This document shows, one piece after another, positions 9,662 through 18,922 of a stretch of 64,000 bases of DNA; the first letter of the stretch is position 1, and every line of letters starts with the position of its first letter. The DNA is from Devosia sp. RR2S18 (GTDB taxonomy: Bacteria; Pseudomonadota; Alphaproteobacteria; Rhizobiales; Devosiaceae). The stretch lies in assembly GCF_030177755.1 (NCBI RefSeq), contig NZ_CP126539.1, forward strand, positions 3,062,001 to 3,126,000, given 5' to 3'. A program made the translations under genes and the position numbers. The notes under the pieces were generated by a model. The model worked only from the letters and a program-made list of their open reading frames with translations, made no database searches and had not been told where the DNA came from.

Positions 9662-10207
9662 TTAGAACCCAAATAGGCTGAGCCAGCCGTTGCCGCCCTG
9701 CCCGCGAGGATGCTCATCACGCCAGTTGCGCGGGAGATCGAAGCCGCCCCGCCAGATGCCGCGTCGCGCCGCTTTGGCGGTCGCCTGCTCGCGCTCGTAG
9801 TCGCCAGCGGAGACCGCGAGCCCTTCAGCGACCAAGAGCTGTCCGATGTCACGATCGCCCAGCGAGCAGCGGGCGAGGAGGCGCCCATATTGATCCCGGT
9901 CCTCAGGCTGGCAGTGGATTGGACCCGAGTCCAGTAGCTCGGCGAGCCGGTTGCGCGCCTGCCGGCCACACGGCCAGTCGCGTCCACCTGCGTCCGTGCA
10001 AGCCTGGTTGAGTTCGGGGGCGTCGAGCCCGAGGAGGCGAATGCGTTCTTCGCCCAAGCGGAAGCTATCGCCGTCCCCAACCCGGGCAGCGCCGGCAATA
10101 GTGGGCATCTGGGGTTCAAGCCAGACCGCGAGCATGGCCACGCCGACTAGCACCAGCACGGCGAGGGCACCCCCGCCCCTGCCGGCAAACCATCGTCTTC
10201 TCCGCAA
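9662..10207 (-). CDS. Membrane-anchored thermonuclease-like (SNase fold) protein
   Basis: The 181-residue protein starts with an arginine-rich head and one hydrophobic segment (about 13-29), probably an uncleaved anchor. A staphylococcal-nuclease-like domain follows: GDGDSFRLG, the arginine of RIRLLGLDAPE, and DQYGRLLARC with the second arginine. The usual catalytic glutamate in the G-x-E-A turn appears to be glutamine here (CGRQARNRL), so nuclease activity is uncertain. It stands alone and diverges from the sensor kinase gene at 10317. Confidence 0.82.
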   Translation of the reverse strand: MRRRRWFAGRGGGALAVLVLVGVAMLAVWLEPQMPTIAGAARVGDGDSFRLGEERIRLLGLDAPELNQACTDAGGRDWPCGRQARNRLAELLDSGPIHCQPEDRDQYGRLLARCSLGDRDIGQLLVAEGLAVSAGDYEREQATAKAARRGIWRGGFDLPRNWRDEHPRGQGGNGWLSLFGF

Positions 10208-10316
10208 TCTCTGCCGCAGGATTTCACCGCCCGTTAACTACGCCCTCGGTACTGTCTTACAGCAGCGTAGCGAATGCGTTTTTGTTCGCCTTATTTAGTA
10301 ACGAGTAAAGAGTTCA

Positions 10317-11843
10317 ATGGCTTCCCAGCCGGCTGTCATAGATGACGTCCGCTCTCAAATGGGGCGTGACAGTAAGCGTGCGGCTCAAAAAACCGTGCTC
10401 GATGCCCGTCAGAAGCTGACGTCGAGTTCCGGTACCCGCGCCGATTTCGACTACGAACTGATGCACGATTATGCCGATACTCGGCTGGCGGCGTCGGTGC
10501 CGCTGGCCGCTATCGTGGTCATCCTTTCGGTCGTGGCGAGCCTGTGGGTGCCGGTGGTTTTCACCACCATATGGGCCGGCATGGTGTTGCTGAGCCTTTT
10601 GGTGGTGGCGCTCGTTGCCCGCCGCTTCAAGGCTGCCGACAGTTCCAAGTTCAATGCGGCGCAGTGGACCGCGAGCTTCGTGGCCAGCGAGACGGTGCAT
10701 GGCATCGCTTGGTCCACCATCGCCTTGTTCTCCCTCTTGGCGCCCACCGACACGTTGACGCCGCTGATGTTCGCCATGGTGCTGGTGAGCGTTGCTTCCA
10801 ATGCCTTTGCTACCAAATCGCTGCCGCATGCGACGCTGATGAGCACCATGCCCGTGACCGCTACCGTCTCGGCAAACTTGTTGGTGATTGGCGGCACGCT
10901 GAATTACACGCTGGCGGCTATCGCCATCTGTGGTGAACTGTTTTTTGTCTATCTTGCCCGCCAGCTGCACGGCTCGGCCCTCGAAACCATCAGCCATCAG
11001 GCCGAGAAGGACACGCTGATCGCCGAGCTGGAAGAGGCGCGGCAGATGTCGGACGAGGCGCGGCGTCATGCCGAGCAGGCCAATATCGCCAAGTCGCAAT
11101 TTCTGGCCACCATGAGTCATGAGCTCCGCACTCCGCTCAATGCCATTATCGGCTTTTCCGAAGTGCTGAAATCGGAGCTACTGGGACCCCATCAGGTGCC
11201 GCAATACAAGGAATATGCCGGGGACATCCACGGCAGCGGCCAGCATCTGCTAAACCTCATCAACGAGTTGCTCGACCTCAGCCGCATCGAGGCGGGCAAA
11301 TATGAGCTCAACGAAGAAGTGGTGTCACTCGTCGACATCGCCGAAGACTGCCGCCGCATGATGGAACTGCGCGCCAAGTCCAAGGGGATCGAGTTGATCT
11401 ACAATGCCAGCAACAACCTCCCGCGGTTGTGGGGCGACGAGCGCGCCATCCGCCAGGTGGTGCTGAACCTTTTGAGCAATGCCATCAAGTTCACGCCCCA
11501 GCACGGCAAGGTGACGCTGGTGGTGACACGCAGCGCCGATGGCGGGCAGCTGATCTCGGTCAAGGACAATGGCCCCGGCATTCCCGAAGAAGAGATCCAG
11601 ACGGTCCTTTCCTCATTCGGACAGGGTTCGCTGGCGCAAAAGACCGCCGAACAGGGCGCCGGACTCGGGCTGCCGATCGTGCAGAAGATCATGGAACTGC
11701 ACCAGGGCCGGTTCGACCTCTTCTCCAAGCTGCGCTTTGGCACCGAGGTGATCGCCACCTTCCCCCGCGCCCGCGTCATGGATGCGCTGGCGCCGGTGGT
11801 GGAAAAGCGCAACCGTCTCGAGATTTATTCGGAAGCTGGCTAG
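10317..11843 (+). CDS. Membrane sensor histidine kinase (DivJ/PleC-like transmitter)
   Basis: The 508-residue protein has several membrane segments (about 58-100, 128-163, 176-212), then a helical linker (about 220-260), the HisKA domain with His268 in FLATMSHELRTPLNAIIGF, and an HATPase domain with N-box NLLSNAIKFTP and G-box motifs DNGPGIP and GAGLGLPIV. There is no PAS or HAMP domain. The transmitter resembles DivJ/PleC-type cell-cycle kinases, but the membrane part is not diagnostic, so no specific name is given. No response regulator is adjacent. Its stop shares a CTAG with the convergent cobT. Confidence 0.88.
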   Translation: MASQPAVIDDVRSQMGRDSKRAAQKTVLDARQKLTSSSGTRADFDYELMHDYADTRLAASVPLAAIVVILSVVASLWVPVVFTTIWAGMVLLSLLVVALVARRFKAADSSKFNAAQWTASFVASETVHGIAWSTIALFSLLAPTDTLTPLMFAMVLVSVASNAFATKSLPHATLMSTMPVTATVSANLLVIGGTLNYTLAAIAICGELFFVYLARQLHGSALETISHQAEKDTLIAELEEARQMSDEARRHAEQANIAKSQFLATMSHELRTPLNAIIGFSEVLKSELLGPHQVPQYKEYAGDIHGSGQHLLNLINELLDLSRIEAGKYELNEEVVSLVDIAEDCRRMMELRAKSKGIELIYNASNNLPRLWGDERAIRQVVLNLLSNAIKFTPQHGKVTLVVTRSADGGQLISVKDNGPGIPEEEIQTVLSSFGQGSLAQKTAEQGAGLGLPIVQKIMELHQGRFDLFSKLRFGTEVIATFPRARVMDALAPVVEKRNRLEIYSEAG

Positions 11844-12856
11844 TCGGCCTTGCCGCTCACGGCAGCACTCTCGAAGGTCGCCATGTTGGTGTGGAGGTGC
11901 AGGGCCGTCTTGGCCAGCACTGCCGCCAAGGCGGCGCCACTCCCCTCACCCAGGCGCATACCAAGATCGAGCAGGCCTTTTTGATCCATGGCGGCCAGGG
12001 CGCGGGCATGGCCCGCCTCCGCCGAGACGTGAGCGAACAGACAGTGATCGATGGCGGCCGGATTGACCGCATGAGCGATGGCGGCAGCGGCCGTGGCAAC
12101 AAAGCCATCGACGATCACCGGCACCTTCTGGTGACGGGCGGCGATCAGCGCGCCGAGCATGGCGGCGATTTCGCGGCCCCCGACGCGGGCGAGAATCGCC
12201 AGCGGATGGTCGAGGGCACCAGCATGGAAGGCGAGAGCCCGGTCGACTGCATCGGCCTTGCGCGAGAGGCCGGAGTCGTCCACGCCGGTACCCCGTCCGA
12301 CCCAGTCGGCACCACTGCCGCCATAAAGCGCAGCGTAGATGGCTGCGGCCACGGTGGTATTGCCAATGCCCATTTCGCCCAGGCAGATCAGGTCAGGTTT
12401 GCCCGCAATTGCTTCCATGCCGTAGGCGATGGTGGCGGCACACATCTTGTCGTCGAGTGCGGCTTCCTTGGTGATGTCGCCCGTCGGCAGTTCCAGCGCC
12501 AGTTCGAAAACGCGCAGATTGATCTCGTGCAGCGCACAAATCTGGCTGATGGCTGCGCCACCATTGGTGAAATTGGCCACCATTTGGGCGGTCACCTCCC
12601 GCGGGAACGCTGAGACCCCTTGATCGGTGACGCCGTGATTGGCGGCAAAGATGGTCACCATGGGATTGTCGAGTCGCGGGCGGGCGCGGCCCTGCCAGCG
12701 TGCGAGGAACTCAACGAGACCTTCCAGCACGCCCAGCGAGCCCGCCGGTTTGGTCAACTGCGCATCATGGGCGCGGACGGCAGCAACTGCGGCCTCGTCC
12801 CCGTCGGGCAAGATGGTGAGCAGTTCGACGACGTCGGCATAGGCTGGGTTCAGCAT
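11840..12856 (-). CDS. cobT: Nicotinate-nucleotide-dimethylbenzimidazole phosphoribosyltransferase
   Basis: CobT activates the lower ligand of cobalamin by moving ribose phosphate from nicotinate mononucleotide to dimethylbenzimidazole. The 338-residue chain shows GEMGIGNTTVAAA (the phosphate-binding region), NHGVTDQGVSAFP near the N-terminus, and the catalytic glutamate motif RLGEGSGAALA near the C-terminus. The frame continues upstream to 12946, but the ATG at 12856 matches the family N-terminus. It diverges from cobS with only 65 bases between the chosen starts. No cobalamin riboswitch fits in that space. Confidence 0.94.
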   Translation of the reverse strand: MLNPAYADVVELLTILPDGDEAAVAAVRAHDAQLTKPAGSLGVLEGLVEFLARWQGRARPRLDNPMVTIFAANHGVTDQGVSAFPREVTAQMVANFTNGGAAISQICALHEINLRVFELALELPTGDITKEAALDDKMCAATIAYGMEAIAGKPDLICLGEMGIGNTTVAAAIYAALYGGSGADWVGRGTGVDDSGLSRKADAVDRALAFHAGALDHPLAILARVGGREIAAMLGALIAARHQKVPVIVDGFVATAAAAIAHAVNPAAIDHCLFAHVSAEAGHARALAAMDQKGLLDLGMRLGEGSGAALAAVLAKTALHLHTNMATFESAAVSGKAD

Positions 12857-12921
12857 GGCGGGACAGACATGGTGTGTTAGGAAGGTGCGAACTTGTTGCT
12901 CATCGGGAACCGAAAAGCAAA

Positions 12922-13770
12922 TTGAACTCCGACCTGCCCAACACATCAGAGAACCTCGAAAAGCGTGAGCCTGCTGCGGGGAGCGGGCTAGCCGCGGAAG
13001 CAGGACTGTGGGCCGACTTTATCATGGCTCTTCGTTTCTTTTCGCGCCTGCCCACCGGCAGTTCGCCACACCAGAAGCCGGAACTGGGCCGGATTGCCAT
13101 GGCCCTGCCCCTGGCCAGCGTGGCCATGGGGATTGGGCCAGCGCTGGTGCTGGCGGGTGGGGCGATGGTGGGATTGCCGAGCTATTTCGCTGCGGCGCTA
13201 GCCGTGGCGGCGATGATCCTGGTCAGTGGTGCCATGGCCGAAGACGCCCTTGCCGATGCAGCAGACGGGCTCTTTGGTGGCCACACGCCCGAGCGCCGGC
13301 TGGAGATCATGAAAGACAGCCGCCACGGCAGTTACGGGGTTGCGGCGCTTTGTCTGTTCATTCTGCTGCGCGTGACTGCGCTCGGCGCGATGGCCCTGGT
13401 CAATCCATTGGCAGCAGGGGCGGTGTGGCTTGCAGCCAGTGTTGGGGGACGATCGGGCGGATTATGGCTGGCGGTCGCCCTCCCCACGGCGCGCCGGGAC
13501 GGCGCATCGGCTGCCGCCGGGCGGCTGCCGGCGCAGAACTTCGCCGTAGGCGCAGTCTTTTCCGGCGTGCTGCTCTTCGTGTTCGCAGGACCGTTCAGCA
13601 GCGTTGTAGCGCTGCTGCTTGCGCTTCTTCTCGCCGGTATAGTCATAGCCGGCTGGACGGCTCTGTGCAGACGGTTCGTCGGCGGGCAAACCGGAGACCT
13701 GATTGGTGCGTTGGGAGCATTGGTGGAACTGGCAGTGCTAACGGGATTGTTGCCCTTCGTGCTGCGGTGA
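12922..13770 (+). CDS. cobS: Adenosylcobinamide-GDP ribazoletransferase
   Basis: CobS (also called CobV) joins activated cobinamide to alpha-ribazole, the last assembly step of cobalamin. This is a multi-pass inner-membrane protein of about 282 residues with at least five hydrophobic segments. The diagnostic motif EDALADAADGLFGG, followed by R-x-L-E-I-M-K-D-S-R-H-G-S-Y-G, is present. The start is unsure: the frame is open from a GTG at 12874, a TTG at 12922 is used here, and the conserved part begins near ADFIMALRFFSRLP. It diverges from cobT and is followed after 62 bases by the aspartic protease gene. Confidence 0.92.
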   Translation: MNSDLPNTSENLEKREPAAGSGLAAEAGLWADFIMALRFFSRLPTGSSPHQKPELGRIAMALPLASVAMGIGPALVLAGGAMVGLPSYFAAALAVAAMILVSGAMAEDALADAADGLFGGHTPERRLEIMKDSRHGSYGVAALCLFILLRVTALGAMALVNPLAAGAVWLAASVGGRSGGLWLAVALPTARRDGASAAAGRLPAQNFAVGAVFSGVLLFVFAGPFSSVVALLLALLLAGIVIAGWTALCRRFVGGQTGDLIGALGALVELAVLTGLLPFVLR

Positions 13771-13832
13771 CGGGTTGAAAAAGGGGGCGATAATCCCTTT
13801 ATCGGCAGGGTAAGCAAGAGCAAGGACATGGC

Positions 13833-14519
13833 ATGATCTTTATCGGCATAGCCTTGCTTGTCGCCGTCGGGCTCGCGCTTCTCATCAGCTCGGATGCGGG
13901 CAGCCTTGTTGGGCTTACACAGGCCCAGACCGGTCAACTCATTCCTCTTTTGGTGCTGCTGATTGTCTTTGCGGGCGGGCTTTTCACCCGGCGGCGCCGG
14001 GCCACGGAACTCATCACGAGCGTCTTGCTTTGGGTCGGAATCTTCGGCGTAGCGGCCGTGTCCTATGCCTATCGCGACGAGATCACGGGTGTTGCCGGGC
14101 GTGTCATGGGCGAATTGCAGCCCGGTGTCGCCATGGTGGATGCCGAGCGGGGCACCGCCGTTTTCCGCCGGGGCATCAGCGGGCATTTCGAAGTCAATGC
14201 CACGATCAACGGCCATACCACACCCATGGTGTTCGACACAGGCGCCAGCGCAGTAGTGCTCACCATTGCCGATGCCGAGGCCGCGGGAATTGATACGGAC
14301 GGTCTGCGCTTTTCCATTCCTGTTTCGACCGCGAATGGGACCGGTCGGGCCGCGCGGGTGCGGCTTGACCAGATCGAGGTGGGCGGCATCTTGCGCGAAG
14401 GCGTGACGGCATTCGTCGCAAAAGAGATGGCTCTGGAGCAGAGCCTCCTCGGCATGACGTTCCTCGAAACGCTCAGCCGCTATAGCGTCACGCGAAATTC
14501 GCTGGAACTGCTGGACTAG
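13833..14519 (+). CDS. TIGR02281-type clan AA retropepsin-like aspartic protease
   Basis: The 228-residue protein has three N-terminal hydrophobic segments (about 1-20, 33-50, 61-80), then a soluble retropepsin-like domain (about 105-227). The active-site motif VFDTGAS is at about 132-138, and a second hydrophobic-Gly motif LLGMTFLE lies near 210. Such proteins work as dimers with one Asp per subunit. The substrate is unknown. In many Hyphomicrobiales this gene lies beside cobS and dusA, as here, which supports the assignment but not a shared function. Its stop codon is 2 bases from that of the convergent dusA. Confidence 0.88.
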   Translation: MIFIGIALLVAVGLALLISSDAGSLVGLTQAQTGQLIPLLVLLIVFAGGLFTRRRRATELITSVLLWVGIFGVAAVSYAYRDEITGVAGRVMGELQPGVAMVDAERGTAVFRRGISGHFEVNATINGHTTPMVFDTGASAVVLTIADAEAAGIDTDGLRFSIPVSTANGTGRAARVRLDQIEVGGILREGVTAFVAKEMALEQSLLGMTFLETLSRYSVTRNSLELLD

Positions 14520-14521
14520 GT

Positions 14522-15547
14522 CTAGCTGGCCTCGGCCAAGCGGGGTCGCTGCACGGCTTCCAGCGCCCGGAACATCACGCGGGCATCGGCGTCTGGCTTG
14601 CAGGCATCGACACTCAGGATCTGGCGGAACTGGCGGGCGCCGGGGAGGCCATTGGCCAGGCCTAGCATGTGACGCGCCACATTGTTGAGACGTACGCCTT
14701 CGGCGCGCTGGCGCTCGGCGTAATCCGCCATGGCGTGCATCACCCCCTCAAGGCTCGGCGCCTTGTGTTCGGACCCGAAGAAACGACCATCGACCTCGGC
14801 CAGCAGCATGGGGTTGTGATAGGCCGCCCGCCCCAACATGACGCCGTCGGTATGGGCAAGATGCGCCTCGGCAGCCTCAAGCGTGTCGATGCCGCCATTG
14901 ATCAAAAGCGGCAAAGGCGCCAAGCGCTGGCGCAGCCGGTAGACGCGCGGATAATCCAACGGCGGAATCGTGCGGTTCTCCTTGGGCGAGAGACCCTTGA
15001 GCCACGCCTTACGCGCATGCACATAGAGAGCAGCCACGCCAGCCGCCAGCATGGTTTCGGCGAAGAGATCGAGGCTTTCCTCGGTGTCCTGATCGTCGAT
15101 GCCGATGCGGCATTTGACGGTGACCGGCCGGGAGGTCGCCTCGCGCATGGCGCGCACGCATTCGGCGACGAGTTCGGGTTCGGCCATGAGGCAGGCGCCG
15201 AAGCGCCCCGACTGGACGCGATCGGAGGGACAGCCGACATTGAGGTTGATCTCGGCAAAGCCGGCTTGATCGGCAAGACGGGTAGCGGCGGCCAGCTCGG
15301 CCGGATCGGAGCCGCCAAGCTGGAGCGCTAAAGGCTGCTCGACCGGATCAAACCGCAGGTGACGCTGCCAATCGCCATGCACCACCGCGGCGCTGGTGAC
15401 CATCTCGGTGAAGAGCAAGGCTTCGCGCGTCAGCAGCCGATGCAGGTACCGGCAATGCCGGTCCGTCCAGTCCATCATGGGGGCAACGGAGAAACGGCGC
15501 GCTTGTCCAACGAGATCGACGCTTGCGCCTGGGCTGTGGTCTGTCAT
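14522..15547 (-). CDS. dusA: tRNA-dihydrouridine(20/20a) synthase
   Basis: DusA reduces uridine 20/20a in the tRNA D-loop using FMN and NADPH. The 341-residue chain shows the FMN-barrel start SVAPMMDWTDRHCRYLHRLL, the family motif NVGCPSDRVQSGRFGACLM with conserved Cys119, and the phosphate-binding strand LINGGID. The helical tRNA-binding C-terminus is present. The start fits the DusA N-terminus after a short extension of about 17 residues. It lies between the convergent aspartic protease gene and the divergent universal stress gene. Confidence 0.95.
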   Translation of the reverse strand: MTDHSPGASVDLVGQARRFSVAPMMDWTDRHCRYLHRLLTREALLFTEMVTSAAVVHGDWQRHLRFDPVEQPLALQLGGSDPAELAAATRLADQAGFAEINLNVGCPSDRVQSGRFGACLMAEPELVAECVRAMREATSRPVTVKCRIGIDDQDTEESLDLFAETMLAAGVAALYVHARKAWLKGLSPKENRTIPPLDYPRVYRLRQRLAPLPLLINGGIDTLEAAEAHLAHTDGVMLGRAAYHNPMLLAEVDGRFFGSEHKAPSLEGVMHAMADYAERQRAEGVRLNNVARHMLGLANGLPGARQFRQILSVDACKPDADARVMFRALEAVQRPRLAEAS

Positions 15548-15593
15548 GCGGTCTCTTTACCCGCAAGGACTGGCGTAGACAATTGCAGGGCAA

Positions 15594-15607
15594 GTGATCT
15601 GGATCAA
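15594..15607. promoter_or_regulatory. FixK/FNR-type box upstream of the universal stress gene
   Basis: GTGATCTGGATCAA matches the consensus TTGAT-N4-ATCAA at 9 of 10 defined bases. Its centre is about 62 bases before the ATG of the universal stress gene. A class II activator site at -41.5 would place the transcript start near 15642 and leave a 20-base leader. Regulation by low oxygen is inferred from the motif and from the known behaviour of stress proteins under FNR/FixK control. Confidence 0.65.
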
Positions 15608-15662
15608 AGCTCGCGGAGCCGGACCGGTGCATTCTGGACGCATCATGACCAAGGAGGGCAGC

Positions 15663-16112
15663 ATGTATACCAAGATTCTTATCGCGACCGATGGTTCGGA
15701 CCTTTCCACCAAGGCGCTGCGGCACGGCCTCGGACTCGCCAGGCTCGATGGTGCCAAAGTGGTGGTGATGACCGCAACGGAGCCGTCCATGCTCTATGCC
15801 TCGAGCGCCGGTGGCATGATCATGGACACCGGGCAGGTCATTGCCGATCTTGAGCGGACCAATGCGGAGGCGGCGAACCACATCCTGGAAGGCGCCAAGA
15901 AGGTTGCCGCAGAAGGGCAGCAGACGATCGAAGTGCTCCATGTGGCGGAGCGGCAAACCGCAGACGCCATTCTGGATACGGCAAAGGACCAGAAGGCGGA
16001 CCTGATCGTGATGGGTTCGCATGGACGGCGCGGTATCGGGCGACTGCTGCTGGGCAGCCAGGCGGCCGAAGTGCTGGCGCGCTCGAGCCTTCCCGTGCTG
16101 ATCGTCAAGTAG
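15663..16112 (+). CDS. Universal stress protein (UspA family)
   Basis: The 149-residue single-domain protein starts MYTKILIATDGSD and ends with the ATP-binding signature G-2x-G-9x-G-S (MGSHGRRGIGRLLLGS), so it is probably an ATP-binding dimer. The ATG at 15663 follows an excellent ribosome binding site, AAGGAGGG. The frame is open further upstream, but that part overlaps the FixK/FNR-like box. It faces away from dusA. Such proteins support survival during starvation, oxygen limitation or redox stress; no specific target can be named. Confidence 0.94.
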   Translation: MYTKILIATDGSDLSTKALRHGLGLARLDGAKVVVMTATEPSMLYASSAGGMIMDTGQVIADLERTNAEAANHILEGAKKVAAEGQQTIEVLHVAERQTADAILDTAKDQKADLIVMGSHGRRGIGRLLLGSQAAEVLARSSLPVLIVK

Positions 16113-16184
16113 CACGGCGCCTCGCTATGGAATGGCAGCGGCGATTGGGCTATTGCCGCTGCATCTCTATCGGAGCGCCAGACC

Positions 16185-17555
16185 ATGCCAGCACCTCGCC
16201 AGATTGCCGTTATCGATATCGGCAAGACCAATGCCAAGCTGGTGCTGCTGGATGCCCAAACCCATGAGCAACTCGCCGTCCGCAGTACGCCCAATACGGT
16301 GCTCGGAGACGACATCTATCCCCATGCCGATGTGGAGCGGCTGTGGGCGTTCATTCTTGGCGGCTTGAAGGAGCTTCAGGCATGCTATGGAGTGGATGGC
16401 ATTTCCATCACCACGCATGGGGCAACCGCAGCCCTGGTGGCGCATGACCAACTCGCCTTGCCGGTGCTGGACTATGAGCATGCTGGCCCCGAAGAGACGG
16501 CGCTGGAATATGCAGCAGTGCGCCCCGAGTTCAACGAAACGCTGTCGCCTCGGCTGCCCAACGGGCTTAATCTGGGCGCACAGATCTTTTGGCAGAGCCG
16601 GGCTTTTTCCGACCGCTTTGCCGAGGTCACCCACATCCTCACTTACCCCCAATATTGGGCGTGGCGGCTGACCGGCGTTGCCGCAAGCGAGGTGACCTCG
16701 CTTGGCTGCCACACCGATCTGTGGGTCCCCAATGCCGGCCGGTTCTCGTCTCTGGTGGTGGAGATGGGCTGGCAACCCTTCTTCCCCAATGTGATGCCTG
16801 CGGCCACGGTGTTGGGCACGCTGCTGCCGGACATTGCCGAGCAGACGGGATTATCGGCGGAAACGCCGGTCGCCTGCGGGATCCACGATTCCAATTCTTC
16901 GCTGGTGCCGCATCTCGGTGCGCATGAGGCGCCCTTCACCATTGTTTCGAGTGGCACCTGGACGATTTGCATGACCGTGGGGGGTGACACCGCTGGCCTA
17001 GATGCCGAACGGGACAGCCTTGCCAATGTCGATGCGTTCGGGCGCCCCGTGCCCACCGCACGCTTCATGGGCGGGCGCGAGTTCGACATGCTGGTGCCCA
17101 ATGCCGCCGAGCCCAGTGACGCCGATAACAGCCGGGTCGTCTCCGATGCCATCCAGGCCCGGCCTAGCTTTGTGCCCGGCGTGGGGCCCTTTCCCCATCT
17201 TGTCGGTCGGTGGACCCATGACGAAGCGCAGTTGAGCGCGGGGGAGCGGACTGCGGCGGTATCGCTCTATCTGGCCCTCGTCACGCAAGCGTGCCTCTCG
17301 CTGTGCGGGCTGGGCCGGGAGATCATCATCGAGGGTCCGCTGGCGCGCAACCGGCTTTATGCGCAGGCGCTGGCGCGGCTTACGGGCGTGCCGGTCCGCA
17401 TCTCCGCCGATGCCACGGGTACGAGCCTGGGCGCGATGATGCTATTCAAAGGCGCCGCACATCTGCTGGCCGGAGGCGAAGCGGTAGCGCCATTAGAGCT
17501 CGAGGGGTTCGAGGCCTACGCAAGTCACTGGCGACAAACAGTGCGCCCCCACTGA
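16185..17555 (+). CDS. FGGY-family carbohydrate kinase
   Basis: The 456-residue protein has the two actin-like domains of FGGY sugar kinases. The first begins AVIDIGKTNAKLVLLD, which is the phosphate-1 loop; the second has FTIVSSGTWTICM (about 247-259) and the adenosine-binding IIIEGPLARN near 382. The conserved Asp of CGIHDSNSSL is the likely catalytic base. The sugar is unknown. The N-terminus resembles rhamnulose- and fuculose-type kinases, and no catabolic operon or transporter is adjacent to settle it. It is co-directional with the universal stress gene (72-base gap) and the NADH dehydrogenase gene (43-base gap). Confidence 0.87.
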   Translation: MPAPRQIAVIDIGKTNAKLVLLDAQTHEQLAVRSTPNTVLGDDIYPHADVERLWAFILGGLKELQACYGVDGISITTHGATAALVAHDQLALPVLDYEHAGPEETALEYAAVRPEFNETLSPRLPNGLNLGAQIFWQSRAFSDRFAEVTHILTYPQYWAWRLTGVAASEVTSLGCHTDLWVPNAGRFSSLVVEMGWQPFFPNVMPAATVLGTLLPDIAEQTGLSAETPVACGIHDSNSSLVPHLGAHEAPFTIVSSGTWTICMTVGGDTAGLDAERDSLANVDAFGRPVPTARFMGGREFDMLVPNAAEPSDADNSRVVSDAIQARPSFVPGVGPFPHLVGRWTHDEAQLSAGERTAAVSLYLALVTQACLSLCGLGREIIIEGPLARNRLYAQALARLTGVPVRISADATGTSLGAMMLFKGAAHLLAGGEAVAPLELEGFEAYASHWRQTVRPH

Positions 17556-17598
17556 CTTGCTCCGCCAGCCAAAGGGGCGCAGTGTCGAAGCCTAAGAG

Positions 17599-18918
17599 AT
17601 GAAGGGGCGCATCTTGGCTGGAGAACGGCATCACGTCGTCATCATCGGTGGAGGCTTCGGCGGGCTGGCTGCCGCCAAGGCGCTGGATGGCGCGGGGGTG
17701 GACATTACCCTGATCGACAGGCGGAACCATCACCTGTTCCAGCCCCTGCTCTACCAAGTGGCCACCGCTGCGCTTGGGACTGCGGAAATCGCCTGGCCCA
17801 TTCGGCACATCTTGCGGCGACGGCGCGATGTCCAAGTGTTGCTGGCAACGGTCAGTGGGGTCGACACGGCGGCCAAGCGCGTGTTGATCGAGGACGGCGC
17901 CCCGATATCCTATGATAGCCTGATCATCGCCACGGGCGCCCGTCATGCCTATTTCGGTCATGATGAATGGGAGCCCTTCGCGCCCGGCCTCAAGACGCTC
18001 GAAGATGCGACGGAAATCCGCCGCAAGCTATTGCTGGCCTTCGAGGCTGCCGAGCGGGAGCCTGACCGGGAGAAGCGCCGCGCCCTCCTGACGTTCGCCA
18101 TCATTGGCGCGGGACCGACGGGTGTCGAGATGGCTGGGGCGATCATCGAGCTGGCGCGCGAAACGCTGCCGGGGGATTTCCGCACCATCCAGCCGGCGGA
18201 TGCCCGCGTGGTGGTCATCGAGGGCGCCAATCGAGTGCTCTCCAACTTCAAGCCCGAGCTATCCGACTATACGCTGGGTGCCCTGCGCCGGCTGGGCGTG
18301 GAGGTGGAGCTTGGCAACATGGTCAGCAAGATCGATAGCGATGGGGTGACCTATGGCGACAACTTCCTGGCCGCGGAAACTGTCATCTGGGCGGCGGGCG
18401 TGCAGGCATCACCGGCGGCAAAGTGGCTGAGCGTGGAAGCCGATCGCGCTGGGCGGGTGAAGGTGGAGGCGGATCTCTCGGCGCCGGGGCACTCCGATAT
18501 CTTCGTAGTTGGCGACACGGCCGCCATGATCAATGGGGACGGCAAGTCGGTGCCGGGGATCGGCGATGCGGCCAAGCAGGCTGGGCGTCACGCGGGGCGG
18601 GTGATCCGGGCGCGCTTGACCGGCGACACGCGGGCGATGCCGTTCCAGTATGGGCACAAGGGGGATCTGGCCACCATCGGCAAGCGCGCGGCAGTGATCG
18701 ACTTTGGCTGGATCCGCCTCAAGGGCTGGATCGCCTGGTGGGTCTGGGGCCTCGCCCACATCTACTTCCTTATAGATGCCAAGAACCGCATGTTCGTGGC
18801 ACTGAACTGGCTCTGGATCTATCTCACCGGGCAACGCAGCGCGCGCCTCATCACCCAGGGGCCAGCGCAGTCACCGGAGCCGAGCAAGGGCCGGTCGCCC
18901 GAAGAACTCCTCAAGTAG
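17599..18918 (+). CDS. ndh: Type II NADH dehydrogenase-like NAD(P)/FAD oxidoreductase
   Basis: The 439-residue flavoprotein shows an FAD-binding Rossmann motif GGGFGGLAAAKAL (about 17-29), the NDH-2 active-site stretch NHHLFQPLLYQVATAALG, the NADH-binding motif GAGPTGVEMAG (about 171-181), and the second FAD contact VVGDTAAM. The C-terminal third has the amphipathic and hydrophobic segment typical of membrane attachment (about 375-415). NDH-2 passes electrons from NADH to quinone without pumping protons. It could be another pyridine nucleotide-disulfide family enzyme, but length and motifs favour NDH-2. Its stop is 4 bases from that of the convergent DMT gene. Confidence 0.9.
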   Translation: MKGRILAGERHHVVIIGGGFGGLAAAKALDGAGVDITLIDRRNHHLFQPLLYQVATAALGTAEIAWPIRHILRRRRDVQVLLATVSGVDTAAKRVLIEDGAPISYDSLIIATGARHAYFGHDEWEPFAPGLKTLEDATEIRRKLLLAFEAAEREPDREKRRALLTFAIIGAGPTGVEMAGAIIELARETLPGDFRTIQPADARVVVIEGANRVLSNFKPELSDYTLGALRRLGVEVELGNMVSKIDSDGVTYGDNFLAAETVIWAAGVQASPAAKWLSVEADRAGRVKVEADLSAPGHSDIFVVGDTAAMINGDGKSVPGIGDAAKQAGRHAGRVIRARLTGDTRAMPFQYGHKGDLATIGKRAAVIDFGWIRLKGWIAWWVWGLAHIYFLIDAKNRMFVALNWLWIYLTGQRSARLITQGPAQSPEPSKGRSPEELLK

Positions 18919-18922
18919 GCTG

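Noticed and set aside
12857..12921. Possible cobalamin riboswitch between cobT and cobS
   Set aside because: The space is far too short for the riboswitch and no B12 box was seen.
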